Shown here: in pieces, positions 9,901 through 22,217 of the stretch
Layout of the letters: every line of letters starts with the position of its first letter
Position numbering within the stretch: the first letter of the stretch is position 1
DNA from: Solenopsis invicta
Lineage: Eukaryota > Arthropoda > Insecta > Hymenoptera > Formicidae
Length of the DNA: 64,000 nt
Reading direction: 5' to 3'
Assembly: GCF_016802725.1 (NCBI RefSeq)
Contig: NC_052675.1
Span: 9,313,622 to 9,377,621, forward strand
The notes under the pieces: generated by a model
The model's input: the letters and a program-made list of their open reading frames with translations, nothing else
The model's database searches: none
What the model was told of the DNA's origin: nothing
Program-made: the position numbers and the translations under genes

Positions 9901-12900
9901 CGCGGCACTCCGCCTGGCCGTTGTCTGCCAATGTAGATTAATTAACTCTTTAATCTCGGTTTAATTTCATCAATTAAATCGATTAATTGGCAATCATGCG
10001 TTCCTTATGTACACACACCGCCGCCCGGTAAAAGTGCGTACTTCGCGTTTTGTAAACATACAGATCTTTAAATTTTGCAACGCAGCCTTACTTTTTATGT
10101 TTTTTATTTCTTTAGATTAGAAAAAGAAATATTTTTCTAGACCTAGAGTTTCCAAACCTAAACTCATTTTTAGATTTTCCAGTTTTATTTCTAGATAAGA
10201 AAAACGACAAAACGTAAGGCTGAAGAATAATTTTCTAAATTAAAAAAGAAAAGATAAAAGGTATATGCAAGGCTATATGCAAAATTCGTTACTGATACTA
10301 TGAGTTTGCATAATCTTACGATAAACTACCACCAACGTGAATAGAATTCCCAAGTAATACAAGTTTAAAATAATTTAAGCGTTCAAAATCGGATGTGTCT
10401 TCAAAACTATTTAGTAAACATAAAAACGTCTACTAAATATTTTTTTTACATCTTTTTCAACAATTTTTTCACTATTTTTTACTTGCTTTAGTTTAAAATA
10501 CCGCTTTTATATCTCACAAAAACGTATTGGCTTTCTTAAACGTTTAAAACATAAATGATCTGTTTAGGTTCTCACTTTCTTGTTATCATATCTGCATTGA
10601 GAAAAAAATGTTTTAAAAGAAAAAAAGTTATTTACTGGGTGGGCCCTGACAGCTTATTTGCTTATAATCGAGTTAAACATTTTTCAATTGAACTATTTAT
10701 GTAAATAAAATAAAATAATTTTTAATTAAGTAATTTTTTCTTGTAGTTCTAGAAAATGTTTACTGTTAAGAGTATTTTTATATTCAAGATAATTAGATTT
10801 TTTAATCTAAGAAAATAATTTAATTAAGTTGAATAATATTATTAGCTTATTTTAAAAATTGTTATTGAAATGCAAAAAATACAAAATTGTATACTTAAGG
10901 TAGTATATCTATTCATTTAAAAGTGAATATTTTTACTTAAATAAAACCATATAAATGCAACAAAATATATGGTTTCAACTAATGTATTTATTTATTTAAA
11001 AAAAATGTTCCAGTAAATATGTAAAGGAAAATAAGAGAGATAAGATAGATTAAGGATAACGAATTACAAGTTTCACTACGAGTGTTTTCGCTAATTAAGT
11101 TAATTTGTATTTAGTCGAGCTTGCTGATCGATCCCCCTAGTGATTAATTATTTTTATTTATTGTGTAAGCGATGAAAACGTTAGAAGAGTCTACTTGGCT
11201 GTTTGAACTCGGGATTCTTCGTTCCTCACGCCTAACACCTGCTACTTCAAGATACTTCACTGCTTTCAGAATTATTCCGCTCGTCTGCCAATACCTAATG
11301 GTCCTAAATATCTCACAGTTTCAACCAGTCTGACAATACATTCGTCCTCGACGTCCATTGACGGCCCTGCTCAAACACAATTAACTAAGGCCTTTTAACT
11401 TTCGCCTTTTCCATCAACTGTAAGACCAAGGTATTTTTTTTTCCTTGAACACTCATCCGTGTTAAAGTAATTTAAAACCACAACTCTCTTTCTAGGCTCT
11501 TTATCACCTGAGAATAAATGAATTTTATTTCACTTCTGTAAGTGACAAGAGATTTAAGGAGCCAACTGGGATTTGCACTCGGGATCTTTCACACCTAATA
11601 AATACTATAAAAGCTGCTACTTTAAAAGGTTCCGCTCGTCTATCGATATATACCTGACGACAGTGATGACCTTGCGGCCCTAAATATTATACAAACGGAA
11701 GGGATAAGGGATAATGCGTGTAAAAGTGCACTTATGTCCCTTCAGATTTTTGCATCTTTTATCCTCGCAACTGATTATTGATCCTTATCCCCAATACTCG
11801 GTTGTATGAAGATATGGCAATCGCACTTTTCCTTTTCTTCTTCTTCTCTTTTCAACACAGAGAAGCGGTCCATCTCACAAAGAGGACAAAATTAGACGGT
11901 CGTAGGTGTTCCCACTGTGACGAAAACGCATATAAATATGCTCAATCACGAGCGATGACTTGTGACGTTAATATTCGTTGTAAATTCTTCGTTCGAGTTT
12001 TACACATTGATATGTATAATAGCACTGATAATACGATCGTGTCTACGAAAGTAATCAACAATCAAAGTAATTTATGATCGAAAGAAAATAAATCTGAGAT
12101 ATTATTTGAGATTATGTGGATTTATTGTAAAGGCGACATTCTCTCCCGTTGTAGAGTGATTAACGTCGAGCAATTTGTCACAATTATCTATACATTAAAT
12201 ACCGATAACACCGCACTACTTAGGGTCAGGCGGAGAGAAGGCGTTATGTAACATTATAATCGCGACGTTCCTCTTCCGTGTAATATGTGTCCACGCGAGT
12301 GTGTCGATGCCCTTTTGCTGTACCTACTATGTTAATTTAATAATACTCGTTGATTCGTGATGCGATATAATTGGATCAGGATGATGCACGATACGATACA
12401 TGAAAAATATTCCTCTCCTCAAAAATATTTGATTTTCGTCACTGTGACATTTCTATACAATCGAATAAACGGCATTTTCGCTCACGCGACATTGATCCGC
12501 AAACAAGAGGCTCGTCTCGAAATTCCAGTGTATATTTAACGATGATAAGATTGTTAACTCGAGTCTTACAAGTATTTGAGTAAATATTTGACGATGATAT
12601 CGTAGACAAGGCCTCTTGAGTGGACTCTTTGAAAAGTCCTGATAAATCTTGGTTTATTTGTCAGGATTTATCTATTAAGTATAATCTTTTCACACCTCTG
12701 ATATTGTTTGTTATTCGACAGAGTCGGTAGTAGATGCTTGGGATCGATAGTTCCGGTGTCGAATCCACCGGACTTCCCGTTGGAGAATGAGCCCGTTCTC
12801 AGCTACAAGAAGGGCAGCCCGGAGAGAGCGGAGCTGGAGAAGGTCCTGGATAAAATGAGTGGCGAATGCGAGGAGGTGCCATTAGTTATCGGAAACGAAG

Positions 12901-15012
12901 AGATCAAAACTGACCTGTGCAGATATCAAGTCATGGTACGTCTTTATTCTAATAGTTACTCTACAGTCTTAATCTTTATTCACGCTGATTTATCCTTCTT
13001 CATTGTACAAGACGACATCCAATTTTTCAGCCACACAATCACAAAGAGAAGGTTGCCAAGTATTACTGGGCGACGCCGGAGCTCGTGAAGAAGGCGATCG
13101 ACGTGGCGGTGAAGGCGCAACGAGAATGGGAGAAGTTTCCGATCGAAAATCGGCTGGAGATGTGGTTGAGGATAGCGGATCTGATGGCGACCAAGTACAG
13201 GCAACATCTTAACGCCGCCACTATGCTCGGCCAGAGCAAGACCGTGATTCAGGCGGAGATCGACAGCGCGGCGGAGCTAATTGATTTTTTTAAGATGCAC
13301 GCGTATTTCGTGAAGGATAGCCTCAAGTATCAGCCGATCTCGCCGAATCAGCAGACCCGCAACTCGATGAGGTATCGCGGCATGGACGGCTTCGTCGCGG
13401 CGGTGTCGCCCTTCAACTTTACCGCCATCGGCGGTAATCTCAGCTATACGCCGGCACTCATGGTTTGTAATTTGCAAACCATACTGAGACCGCTTTAATC
13501 GAGGCTCGCGTCACGGTGAAAATAACGCGCTAATAATAACGCACGTGTCGACGTGCATGCCGCGATTGCAGGGTAACGCCGTGCTTTGGAAGCCATCTGA
13601 CACCGCGTTATTATCCAACTGGTGGATCTTTAAGATATGCAGAGAAGCAGGAGTACCGGCTGGCGTGGTGAATTTCGTTCCTTGTGAAGGACCCGTGTTC
13701 GGCGATACCATCACGTCCTCGCCTCACCTCTCCGGGCTCAACTTCACCGGTTCAGTACCGACGTTCAATCGTCTGTGGGCCCAGGTCGGTCAGAATCTCT
13801 CCAAGTACAAGAATTATCCGAAACTGATCGGCGAATGCGGCGGCAAGAATTATCACTTTGTCCACTCGAGTGCCGATGTGGAATCGGTCATTTACGCGAC
13901 GATAAGGAGCGCGTTTGAGTTCAACGGACAGAAGTGTTCCGCTTGCAGTAGAATGTACGTGCCGGAATCTCTATGGGGCAAGGTGAGTCAGGCGCGGTAA
14001 CGCCGCTCTGTTAAATCCGCCCGGGGGTGCACATTTATGTGATTTCTTTCAACTTTTGTTTCAGATAAAAGACGGTCTCTTAGCTCTTCGTAAGAAACTC
14101 ACAATCGGTGACGTTAGAGACTTCACCATGTTCACTGGCGCCGTTATAGATGCCGTCGCATTCAAACGAATTTCCGGTTACATCGAGTACGCGAAAAAAT
14201 CGCCTAAGATGGAAATTCTCGGCGGTGGAGGCTACGATGATTCGTATGTTTTATATACGCGATCATTAATGGAAGGATTCACTTTAACGAATTCATCATT
14301 TTGAAATGAAAATTTCTTTCCAGATGCGGATATTTCATTGAACCGACAATAGTACAATCCAAAGATCCGAAAGAAAAACTCATGATAGAAGAGATATTTG
14401 GCCCGGTACTAACGATATATGTTTATAAGGATTCCGAGCTGAACGAAACGGTAAAGCTGGTGGAAACGTCCACACCTTATGCCTTAACAGGCGCAATATT
14501 CGCACAAGATGAGTAAGTAAGATTAGTTGGTCGCACCAGTTATTACGCCGACGTTTTATGTGGTAACGAGTGTAAAAAGAATTTAGAGAAAAAAGTCACA
14601 CAATCTTTCCATTTTAAAAAGCATTGAATTCTCTACATTTACATGTTTATATATTTATATGTTATAAAATTTATATTTTTTTATAGCAAACGACTCGCTA
14701 AATTCTCAAGATTTTTACACCCGTTCATTGATGTATAAAAATAAATTATTTCCTTATACATTCATGTGTTATTGTAGACAATGGGCGAAGAAGGCACTTG
14801 AGGATTTCAAATATACTGCCGGTAATTTTTATGTCAACGACAAATCTACTGGATCAGTGGTTGGCCAACAGCCGTTCGGTGGCAGTCGAATGTCTGGCAC
14901 AAACGACAAAGCCGGCGGTCCTCACTATGTTCTTCGCTGGGCATCCCCACAGGCTATTAAGGAAACTTTCGCGCCCATACGGGAATATGATTATCCGTAT
15001 ATGAGATCCTAA
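9534..15012 (+). CDS. P5CDh: Delta-1-pyrroline-5-carboxylate dehydrogenase, mitochondrial
   Basis: ALDH4A1-family enzyme oxidising pyrroline-5-carboxylate/glutamate semialdehyde to glutamate with NAD+, the last step of proline catabolism in the mitochondrial matrix. Coding exons: 9534-9580, 12722-12935, 13031-13462, 13572-13982, 14065-14243, 14324-14512, 14778-15012; all phases agree and give 568 residues, a normal length. Exon 1 encodes MLGLVCRQALLANTQ, a presequence-like start. Family motifs: VAAVSPFNFTAIGGN, GNAVLWKPSD, the general base Glu near residue 319 (IGECGGKNYHF), the catalytic Cys near 353 (GQKCSACSR), IFGPVLTIYVY and QQPFGGSRMSGTNDKAGG. Intron 1 is 3.1 kb and full of repeats; the others are 80-265 bp. 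Candidate AATAAA signals are at 15324, 16106 and 16490. No damage is seen. Confidence 0.95.
10083..10222. mobile_element. MITE-like palindrome, CAGCCTTAC ends
   Basis: About 140 bp that folds on itself: it begins CAGCCTTAC and ends GTAAGGCTG, with imperfect pairing continuing inward (TTTTTATTTC, TCTAGA). It lies in P5CDh intron 1. No convincing target duplication is visible, so its class is open. Confidence 0.5.
11165..11345. repeat. Dispersed repeat copy in P5CDh intron 1
   Basis: Shares ordered blocks with 11530-11700 and 8640-8990: an ACTCGGGAT block, GCTACTT, CCGCTCGTCT and CCTAAATAT. Read on the minus strand, the GAGTTCAAAC segment resembles a tRNA B box, so a SINE origin is possible but unproven. 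Confidence 0.4.
11530..11700. repeat. Second dispersed repeat copy in P5CDh intron 1
   Basis: Diverged copy of the 11165-11345 repeat: ACTCGGGATCTTTC, GCTGCTACTT, CCGCTCGTCTATC and CCCTAAATAT in the same order. On the minus strand GAGTGCAAATCCC resembles a B box. Confidence 0.4.
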
Positions 15013-17280
15013 ACAAGAATCGCTCGTTGTTAATTCGGCGTGATTAATTCGGTAATCGCCTGACAGTAGCGCGTCGCGCAAACCGAGAGAAACGTTCATA
15101 TTTATGATACCTGTTCGGAAAGGAAACGTGCCGGGGCAATTACTACACTTTACTGCTTTAACTCGACGAGCAAAAGAAAACATTTAGTTCATCATTTATA
15201 GAAAAATAACGGAATTACGAGATTATTTTTAAATGAAAAGAAAAGAAAAAAAGCTTTAACATATGATTTGGAATTGTAATAGAAAAAGGCTCAAAATTTT
15301 GATTATAAGAGCGAACATGATGAAATAAATGCATGAGATATGTTTTCTAAAATCTCAATTCGAGTAAGATTCTTATTCCACGATATCTTAAATCGTTTTC
15401 TCGTAATCATTTAATGAAATTATTTGACGAAAATATAATTAGAGATGAAACGGTAAAAAATATATCGTGCGATAAGGTTCTAATGCAGAGTTAATTCAAC
15501 GTGCAGAAATTGAAGAAACGATTCCGCGTAAGAGTTTCTCTCGATAGAAAGCACAGCAAACTCGCGAGCGCAACTTTTACGATGCACAATAGAGACACGA
15601 TTAGATAGACACGACTAGATGGACTAACGCTAAAGGGAGGAAGTTAGGCTCGCAGGTCGCGGCAAATGCACACTTAAATCGCCTTCGAATATTCCGTTGA
15701 CGTCGCCTCGATAACGGATAGGGAATTCCAGTGACCGATCTTGTTAGATGCAGACGTCGCTTCGTCAAACACCGCTGTCTCGATTATTCGCCGCCAGTTC
15801 ATTACCAAAGTATTATCCGATGTGCATTTCGGAGACGTGTGATCTCATCACCGTGTGCCCAATGTATCCTCTCTCCCACACTCTTAGTACAATAATATTC
15901 TTACAACTCAGGTATCGCATCAGGCCGGTCGAGGAGAAACGCGGGCAGAGCGGCGTGTTTATCCGCTGTGCGCAATCGTAAGAAAAAGATGTAGTCTCAG
16001 TCTCAACGAGTCACATCCGTGATGCTGGATAACATTCACCGCGCTATTATCAACAAGTGTCCTCAATGTTAACGGAATAGGGTAAAACATTGTTAAATTG
16101 TGATCAATAAAGCTTCAGCTTGGACCCCGTTTTCAAATGCGATATTACCTAACATTGTGAATGATGGATTTTCTTTTTTTTTTTTAATACTAGGGAGATG
16201 GTAATAGGTAGCGCGATTTCGGTGATTCCTTCAGTTCCTTTCTAACATGTACTTTGTAAGATTGTATATGCGAAAGACGCGCGATCCCATTGTAATAGCT
16301 GAAGTATCTTCAGTATTTATATATACATATATTCCCAGGTCTTTGATCATCGATCGTCCTATATTGTTGATAATGTGATTGAGACGGGATGTTTTTCGAG
16401 AGTTGATGGGTGATTGCCGAGGACGTAATAATTGACAATATGTTATATATTGTGGCAAGTGTTATAGCGTTATTTAAGTGTACGATAGCAATAAAGCAAC
16501 ATAAATTGATATAGTCTTCGTGGATGTTGTTAGTCTCGCGCTTTGTCACACGTCGAAACGCGCCACTTTTTGAAATAGCGGATATGACGTCCAGTGTCTA
16601 TCCGAAGCAACCAAGAGTTTCCATTGGTCTTGGAGTGTAGAACATGAAATTGCTTCCGTCCGAATGCATACGTGAGCACAAACCGATCACGTGACATGGA
16701 TCACGTTATCAGATTAGCTGCTACGTGACGTAGGCTCGTATCTAAGTGAAATACTTTTCGGGGCCCATACAAAATTTTTTTCGTTTATCATATACCATCA
16801 CATCGCTCTGTCACAACATTGTTTTGCAAGAATCTTTTTTTTCTAAAATTTACTTATATTGGCATTCATTTGTGTAAATTATATAAAACACTATTTTTTG
16901 GCCTGTGCTTAAAGTGTTTAATATGTTTATGCATTAATATTTAAATATATTTTATGTAGTATAATTGTAAGTTATTGTTATATTAGTTTATATGATATTC
17001 GTGTAGGATGTATATTATGTTTATATGATGTTCATTGAAACGTTGATGAAATCTTTTGTAGTTTTCTTTATGATAAACGTTTGTATTCACATAACATAAA
17101 TCACGTATATGAAATATATATTTAAAAAATATACGCGTATAAATCTACTCAAATTTTGAAAGTATATTTATTGCTACTTATTTTCTTTAACTTTCTCCAT
17201 TCCTACGTTGGGCCTAACAATACCACATTCCAATGAAATTTATACGTTACTTTAGGCGTTAGTACGCACGCGCAAAAAGA
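15013..17280. other. P5CDh 3' region and intergenic DNA
   Basis: Begins with the probable P5CDh 3'-untranslated region and runs to the RpS2 leader. It contains poly(A)-like signals (15324, 16106, 16490) and CACGTG E-boxes near 16689. Short frames at 15748-15981 and 16231-16549 have no recognisable content. I see no RNA gene. Confidence 0.45.
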
Positions 17281-17322
17281 TTCTTCCATTCTTGTGATTT
17301 CTACGTTCAGGAAGAAAGTAAC
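17281..17322 (+). other. Probable 5'-untranslated exon of RpS2
   Basis: A pyrimidine-rich TTCTTCCATTCTTG segment is followed by a strong GTGAGT donor at 17323; the coding exon starts at an acceptor ending at 17770, one base before the ATG. A pyrimidine-rich start and a leader intron are usual for ribosomal protein genes. The exact start is not determined. Confidence 0.5.
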
Positions 17323-17771
17323 GTGAGTATATATTCTCGCAATTTTCCAGCTAGCTACGTTACGATAATAAAGTGATTTCGATTTTATTTTTTATTCAGT
17401 CGTAGGAGACATTAAAAAAATGTTCTTGCATGAAGGATTTTCGCCGCGACTCGAAGTACATTGTTATTGCCAATTGCCACGTGTTGGCCTGTTAGGTTAG
17501 CCACTATAAGTTATTAAAATTCCAGAGATACATTTCAATTTTAATTTCCAAGAATTAGTAATTATATCTCCTAATTTTGATTTATTTCATTATGTGATTG
17601 AACACAATTCCGCAACTGTACAGTTAACAATGGCCCAGCAACAATACTTTCAATGAACAATATGATGAGAGAGAATTGTTTCATTCAATTGTTCTTGGTA
17701 GTCGGTATATCTTACTTATATTTTTATATTTACAAAGATTATATATTTATGTATAATTACCATTTTACAGA

Positions 17772-18927
17772 ATGGCGGACGCTGCTCCAGCCACACGTGG
17801 TGGTTTTCGTGGGGGTTTCGGTTCTCGCGGTGCGGGAGGCGATCGTGGAGGTCTGAGAGGCCGAGGACGTGGCAGAGGCAGAGGACGCGGTCGCGGACGC
17901 GGCAAAGAAGACAGCAAGGAATGGGTTCCGGTTACCAAACTGGGTCGCTTGGTCAGAGATGGCAAGATCCTATCCCTTGAGCATATTTATCTCTTCTCTC
18001 TACCCATCAAGGAGTTTGAGATCATCGATAGGTTCCTTGGACCGGATCTAAAGGACGAGGTTTTGAAGATCATGCCTGTGCAGAAGCAGACGAGAGCAGG
18101 TCAACGCACGCGTTTTAAGGTGAACCAGCAGTCTTTTCAGACATTACAATTAAAAAGTTGGCAAAGAGAAATAACTTACTGTTTCTACCAATGTAGTAAT
18201 TTTGATCTCGGTTTAACTTACTCTAATTTTTAAAACTAGAAAATGATTCAAAATGTGCTTATAAAAATGTTTGTATGTATTTTTTGTCATTCTATCTTTA
18301 TTTTTAAATGTAAAGAAAGGATCAAAGTGAATTAGCTACATTGGTGGAAATGGACATATGTATATAATAATCTGACACAATGATTAAGTGATTTTAAGAA
18401 AATCATAGGCTACTTTAAGTGAGACTTCTTTTGTGTAGGCTTTTGTCGCCATCGGAGATAGCAATGGCCACATTGGACTGGGGGTGAAATGCTCCAAGGA
18501 AGTAGCCACTGCTATTCGCGGCGCCATCATTCTGGCGAAGCTCTCCGTTGTGCCTGTCCGTCGCGGTTACTGGGGTAACAAAATCGGCAAGCCCCACACA
18601 GTACCGTGCAAGGTGACTGGTAAATGCGGCTCCGTGCAGGTGCGCCTAATCCCAGCGCCCAGGGGTACCGGCATCGTGTCTGCTCCGGTTCCCAAGAAGC
18701 TGCTACAAATGGCAGGAATCGAGGATTGCTACACCTCGGCCAGGGGCTCCACATGTACGCTCGGCAACTTCGCCAAGGCCACATATGCTGCGATCGCTAA
18801 GACGTACGCGTACCTGACGCCCGATCTGTGGAAGGAGCAGGCCCTGGCCAAGGCACCGTACCAGGAGTTCGCCGAGTATTTGTCTAAGACTCACAAAGGA
18901 GGTGCGAGAGCAACGGAAGTTGTCTAA
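17772..18927 (+). CDS. RpS2: Small ribosomal subunit protein uS5 (RpS2)
   Basis: Component of the 40S ribosomal subunit, near the mRNA entry and decoding region. Coding exons 17772-18119 and 18439-18927 join in phase 0 to give 278 residues, the usual metazoan length. Residues 8-44 are a glycine/arginine-rich tail (FRGGF, then GRG repeats), typical of eukaryotic uS5 and a known type of arginine methylation target. The S5 RNA-binding domain starts near residue 97 and includes GQRTRFKAFVAIGDSNGHIG, followed by VRRGYWGNKIGKPHTVPCK and the C-terminal S5 fold with APVPKKLLQMAGIEDCYTSA. The ATG is the first after the leader acceptor. The intron of 319 bp shows no convincing snoRNA. Intact and surely functional. 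Confidence 0.97.
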
Positions 18928-18961
18928 ATAAACGCCCAATGGAAGTTGTCTGATAAATAAA
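18927..18961 (+). terminator. Two poly(A) signals of RpS2
   Basis: AATAAA occurs at 18927-18932, overlapping the stop codon, and again at 18956-18961. The second lies in a near-duplicate of the end of the coding sequence (GGAAGTTGTCT followed by AAATAAA). Confidence 0.65.
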
Positions 18962-18969
18962 ATATCTGG

Positions 18970-19757
18970 CTACCAAAAAGTTCTTCGATATTCTTTGAAA
19001 AACATTTTCTTTTTTTCCTCTTTCTCACATTTTTTTACAAGTATACGATGATCAATCAATAAATTCAGAATTGACTAAGCTAATATATTTTTTAAATTAA
19101 GCTAAAGTTAATAACTTATAAAATTTAGTTATGATAACAGTTACATGAACAAAATCTAACTCGATTAAAAGTTATGTTAAAATCAGCTTAAATTAAAAGT
19201 TTAATTTTGAAAAGCATTATTCATATTAAATTAGAAATTTGTAATTTTTTAAAATTAGATTATTCAAAACGATTATAATACAACTCATCAAAATTTTAAT
19301 ATTTTATTTGTAAATTAAGTTTATATGAAATAACAAAGAAATGTTTTTTTTTTATAGAATATACTTTTTTTAAATATTTTTTTCTTTTACATAAATTTTT
19401 AACTTAGGAAAAAAGTTAATGAAGTTTGTGTTTCAAAAAATAACTCTTAATAAAAAGGAAAAAAAAGACCTTAATGTCTTTGATATATGCTTCTTATATA
19501 GGTAATATGAAGTGTTGAAAAATAGAATATAAAAAAAAAAAAATAAAATTTAAACAGATGGAAATGGACCGAATTAATATTGACGATATAAAACTTGGAT
19601 CATCAATATTCATCCAATCCAAAGCAATGAAAAGAATCTTTATGCCAAAGATAGTCAAAGATCTATTCGCCGTTGCCGGTAAGTCAAACTGTTTTACCCA
19701 CTCACTGTACCCGAAGATCGACTCGAACCCAAGGTGTGTAATAGGCATAGGCCTCCT
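18970..19757. other. AT-rich spacer after RpS2
   Basis: Low-complexity AT-rich DNA with homopolymer runs. Short complementary frames at 19494-19776 have no recognisable content. No gene is annotated. Confidence 0.45.
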
Positions 19758-21738
19758 GGGTGTTTACGATAACTAGGCTGCGTTCCGAAATTCACTGCCA
19801 GTACTGAAAATCTATAGTATACGTAACGTGAACTATAGATTTTTAGTACTTGCAGTGTATATCGGAACGCAGCCCTAATCGGATCTCGGATTGGATTGAA
19901 CAATGATACTCAACGTAAGTATAGAAAATTTCCCTAGGCTAATCGGATTGACGATTGCTGTCTCAAATGTAATCCGATTGATGACGAAAACGTGGAGACG
20001 CAGAAGCATGCTTGAAAAGTCTCTTTATTTTTTTAAATAATTACACAAAAAATCAAAGATAAAGTTAAAAAGAATGATTTGAATTTAGATTTATTGTAAT
20101 ATTTTTTGTCTAAACACTAAATTTCGTTTAAATTTCTATTTGTAAATATTAATTAATCTATTCTAAAGTTTGTGGTTATATCGGAAACAAATCAAAATTA
20201 ATAAAACAATTATTAATTGTTAGGTACAAATTAAAGCATATAATATTTTAAGCATATCATATAAAATTCTTGTTTATTATAAACTTAGTAAAAATAACTT
20301 TGAAATCATTCAACTACATTACATTGCGTATATTCTGTTCTTATATTATTACTCTCTAATGAACAACTAACAAAGAATAGCAGATTTTACAAATTTTAAG
20401 TTAGCATAAATTGATATTGTTCAATAACGCCCTTTTCATATCAATCCATTTTCCAATAATTTTTATTTATTCTTGGAGTTGAAGTTTATTTACGATCTGA
20501 AAAAGAATAAAAAGAACATTTTTAGAAACATTATTGATTTTTAACATATAAATTAATATTGATTAATGTATAATGTAGTTGAATAATTTCAAAGTTATTT
20601 TTACTATGTTTATAATAAACAGGATTTCTATATGATATGCTTGAAATATTATATGCTTTAATATGTACCTAATAATAAATAATTGTTTTATTAATTTTGA
20701 TTTGTTTCCGATATAACTACAAACTTTAGAATAGATTAATTAATTTTTACAAACAGAAATTTAAACAAAATCCAGTGTTTAGACAAAAAAAATTACAATA
20801 AATCTAAATTCAAATCATTCTTTTTAATTTTATCTTTGATTTTTTGTGTTATTATTTAAAAAAATAAAGAGACTTACTTTTCAAGCATGCTTCTCGGTTT
20901 CCACGCTTCGTCATCAATCGGATTACATTTGAGACAGAGGGTGTTTACGAGGATGGTTACGAGAGTAATAATATAAGAACGGAATATACATAAATAAAAT
21001 TAAAATAATTGTATGCATATATGATGCGTATATTACATTTTTATATTATTACTCTCTAATAAACAACTAATAAAGAAAAGTAGATTTTACAAATTTTAAG
21101 TTAGCACAAATTGATATTGTTCAATAATGCCCTCTTCATATAAATCCATTTTCCAGTAATTTTTATTTATTCATGGAATTGAAGTTTATTTACGATCTGG
21201 AAAAGAATAAAAAGAACATTTTTAGAAACATTATTGATTTTTAACATATAAATTTAATTGATTAATGTATAATGTAGTTGAATAATTTCAAAGTTATGTT
21301 TACTAAGTTATAATAAATAGGAATTCTATATGATATGCTTGAAATATTATATGCTTTAATATGTACCTAATAATTAATAATTGTTTTATTAATTTTGATT
21401 TGTTTCCGATATAACCACAAACTTTAGAATAGATTAATTAATTTTTACAAACAGAAATTTAAACGAAATCCAGTGTTTAGACAAAAAAAAATACAATAAA
21501 TCTAAATTCAAATCATTCTTTTTAACTTAATCTTTGATTTTTTGTGTTATTATTTAAAAAAATAAAGAGACTTACTTTTCAAGCATGCTTCTCGGTCTCC
21601 ACGCTTTCGTCATCAATCGGATTAAGTACATTTGAGACAGCAATCGTCAATCCGATTAACCTAGGGAAATTTTCTATACCTACGTTGAGTACCATTGTTC
21701 AATCCAATCCGAGATCCGATTAGTTATCGTAAACACCC
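19758..21738. mobile_element. 2-kb foldback DNA transposon, non-autonomous
   Basis: Long inverted repeats: the left arm begins GGGTGTTTACGATAACTA and continues ATCGGATCTCGGATTGG; the right end is its reverse complement (CGTAAACACCC at 21738). Pairing extends for about 570 bp on the left, from 19758 to about 20325. CCT flanks both ends (19755-19757 and 21739-21741), a possible 3-bp target duplication. The right half is present twice in tandem, at about 20325-20940 and 21025-21640, 700 bp apart. No transposase frame remains. The superfamily is uncertain. Confidence 0.75.
19776..19874. mobile_element. 99-bp hairpin MITE nested in the foldback element
   Basis: Begins GGCTGCGTTCCGA and ends with its reverse complement; almost the entire element is one hairpin (CAGTACT, ATCTATAG and CACTG pair across a centre near 19825). 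CTA flanks both sides (19773-19775 and 19875-19877). The other arm of the host element has a single CTA and no insert at the equivalent position near 21718-21725, which is the empty site. Confidence 0.85.
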
Positions 21739-21792
21739 CCTGTAAGTGAAAGCGTTTAACTAATAGAAAGAAAGAAAATGAGAAGATCCGGG

Positions 21793-22217
21793 TTAGAGTC
21801 CCTAGAAGTAGAAAGTTTGGACATCTGCCCCTAAAATGTCGGTGATGAATATGTCAGTGTATGTATAGTCGTGAGCTAAAAGGTAGCAACACATTTTTTT
21901 TGATGGTAGATGGTTTGATGCTTAATTGGTTGGATCCACAGGTAAAAACCAATGACGTTCGCCGTTTAATGAGCAAGTCTACATTTCAAAAACAATGGAA
22001 GAAAATGTGTTGCAACCTTTTAGCTCACGACTATACGTGAGCTTTATGTGTGTATGTATATCATTGTGTGCACTTGAACGTGTATGCTGTTATTGCATTG
22101 GCTAAAGAAGATTAAACAGAGATCCGTATTGGTGCTGCCATTTTAGGTGCACAATCACGTGCATCCAATCACGTGGAACCCCGAGATGTCCAGACTCTCT
22201 ATTTCTAGGGACTCTAA
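21793..22217. mobile_element. 425-bp non-autonomous transposon, 6-bp target duplication
   Basis: Terminal inverted repeats of about 38 bp start TTAGAGTCCCTAGAAGTAGA on the left and TTAGAGTCCCTAGAAATAGA on the right, read inward, and both include GGACATCT. TCCGGG lies outside both ends (21787-21792 and 22218-22223). It hosts the TA-flanked MITE at 21866-22033. It carries two CACTG-type E-box hexamers (CACGTG) near 22160-22180. No coding capacity. Confidence 0.7.
21866..22033. mobile_element. 168-bp MITE, TA target duplication, nested
   Basis: Terminal inverted repeats of about 30 bp: TAGTCGTGAGCTAAAAGGT at the left, the reverse complement ending CGACTA at the right, each followed inward by GCAACACATTTT. 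TA flanks both ends (21864-21865, 22034-22035), typical of Tc1/mariner-derived elements. Inserted in the 425-bp element. Confidence 0.75.

Noticed and set aside
9128..9908. Long frames on both strands around the P5CDh start
   Set aside because: GC-rich DNA has few stops; only the short frame from 9534 to the donor at 9580 joins the P5CDh exons in phase.
11778..12077. 99-codon frame in P5CDh intron 1
   Set aside because: Low-complexity phenylalanine run and no recognisable domain or conservation cue.
15748..15981. 77-codon frame between P5CDh and RpS2
   Set aside because: The start resembles a targeting peptide, but there is no matching downstream exon or known protein.
17662..17770. C/D-box snoRNA in the RpS2 leader intron
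   Set aside because: ATGATGA at 17662 resembles a C box, but no CTGA D box follows at a suitable distance.
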